A stretch of DNA of 30,002 nt, from the NCBI GenBank assembly GCA_025924845.1, contig JAICHN010000005.1:1-30002 (forward strand), in the 5' to 3' direction. Below are positions 29,865 through 30,002 of this stretch, piece after piece. Source of the DNA: Chloroflexota bacterium. Lineage in GTDB: Bacteria; Chloroflexota; UBA5177; JANWHV01. The translations under genes were made by a program, and so were the position numbers. The notes under the pieces are model-generated. The model had not been told where the DNA came from, made no database searches, and saw nothing but the letters and a program-made list of their open reading frames with translations. Each line of letters starts with the position of its first letter. Within the stretch, counting starts at the first letter, position 1.

Positions 29865-30002
29865 CTACTGGTGATGATACACCGACCAGCCAAGGTACTT
29901 GCTAAGTGCTTCTTGCATCACGGACGCGACGCGCGTCTGGTTGACCGATACATGGTGCTCATAGCCATTCTCGCAGATGTGGGCGAGGAGTTCCTGGAAG
30001 CG
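29865..30002 (-). CDS. C-terminal end of a fucose/arabinose-isomerase-like protein
   Basis: The last 45 codons of a minus-strand gene are visible, ending at TAG 29865. The peptide has a Cys-Glu-Asn-Gly-Tyr-Glu-His-His pattern (CENGYEHHVS), then SVMQEALSKYLGWSVYHH. In L-fucose/L-arabinose-isomerase-like proteins the C-terminus similarly ends with G-[FY]-x-H-H-V-A and YLGWxVY. The identification rests on this short tail only. An isomerase would fit the sugar locus; the substrate is open. It lies upstream of the alcohol dehydrogenase on the same strand. Confidence 0.6.
   Translation of the reverse strand, partial: RFQELLAHICENGYEHHVSVNQTRVASVMQEALSKYLGWSVYHHQ

Overview
The window is GC-rich bacterial DNA with genes on both strands, short intergenic regions and no rRNA, tRNA, phage, insertion sequence or CRISPR array that I can see. 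The best guess for the source is a soil-type Chloroflexota or a near relative. This rests on a MalT/BTAD-type giant regulator, a DUF5317-type membrane protein, CsbD and GsiB/17M-like stress proteins, a CtaG oxidase-assembly protein, a Tat-exported sugar-binding protein, and intergenic palindromes of the form GTAGGGGC...GCCC that I associate with that phylum. This is inference, not proof.

Layout. Positions 1-623 hold the 5' part of an aldo/keto reductase (minus strand). After a repeat-bearing gap comes an HpcH/HpaI aldolase (993-1823). Positions 1824-4021 hold repeats and three small minus-strand genes: a 17M-like stress protein, CsbD and a degenerate receiver. A 997-residue MalT-like ATPase with a BTAD domain fills 4141-7134. 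Facing away from it is a tight trio: a 36-residue membrane peptide, a DUF5317-type protein and a CheY-like receiver. A minus-strand pair follows: SMP-30/gluconolactonase, then a metallo-beta-lactamase (MBL) hydrolase. Next on the plus strand are ctaG, a tandem-MBL fusion, a PEP-hydrolase-like TIM barrel and a cupin.

The most distinctive block is the minus-strand operon 20244-14846. It encodes a B12-dependent diol/glycerol dehydratase with fused large and medium subunits, its small subunit (ATGA overlap), and a 900-residue altronate/galactarate-dehydratase-like protein. In that last protein the catalytic motifs of the family appear split between two homologous lobes. A secreted propeller-like protein diverges from this operon.

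The right third is a sugar uptake and cleavage locus. A LacI repressor and a GH4 alpha-galactosidase-type enzyme run rightward. A substrate-binding protein, two permeases and a DHDPS-family aldolase run leftward. Between them lie overlapping divergent promoters and seven TGTTTC half-sites. A zinc alcohol dehydrogenase and the C-terminal end of a fucose/arabinose-isomerase-like protein close the window.

Taken together this looks like a carbohydrate and sugar-acid catabolic island. It contains uptake, glycoside cleavage, isomerisation or oxidation, lactone hydrolysis, dehydration (one hydro-lyase and one radical B12 enzyme) and two pyruvate-type aldolases. The actual substrate cannot be read from the sequence. 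A deoxy-sugar route through lactaldehyde and 1,2-propanediol is one testable idea.
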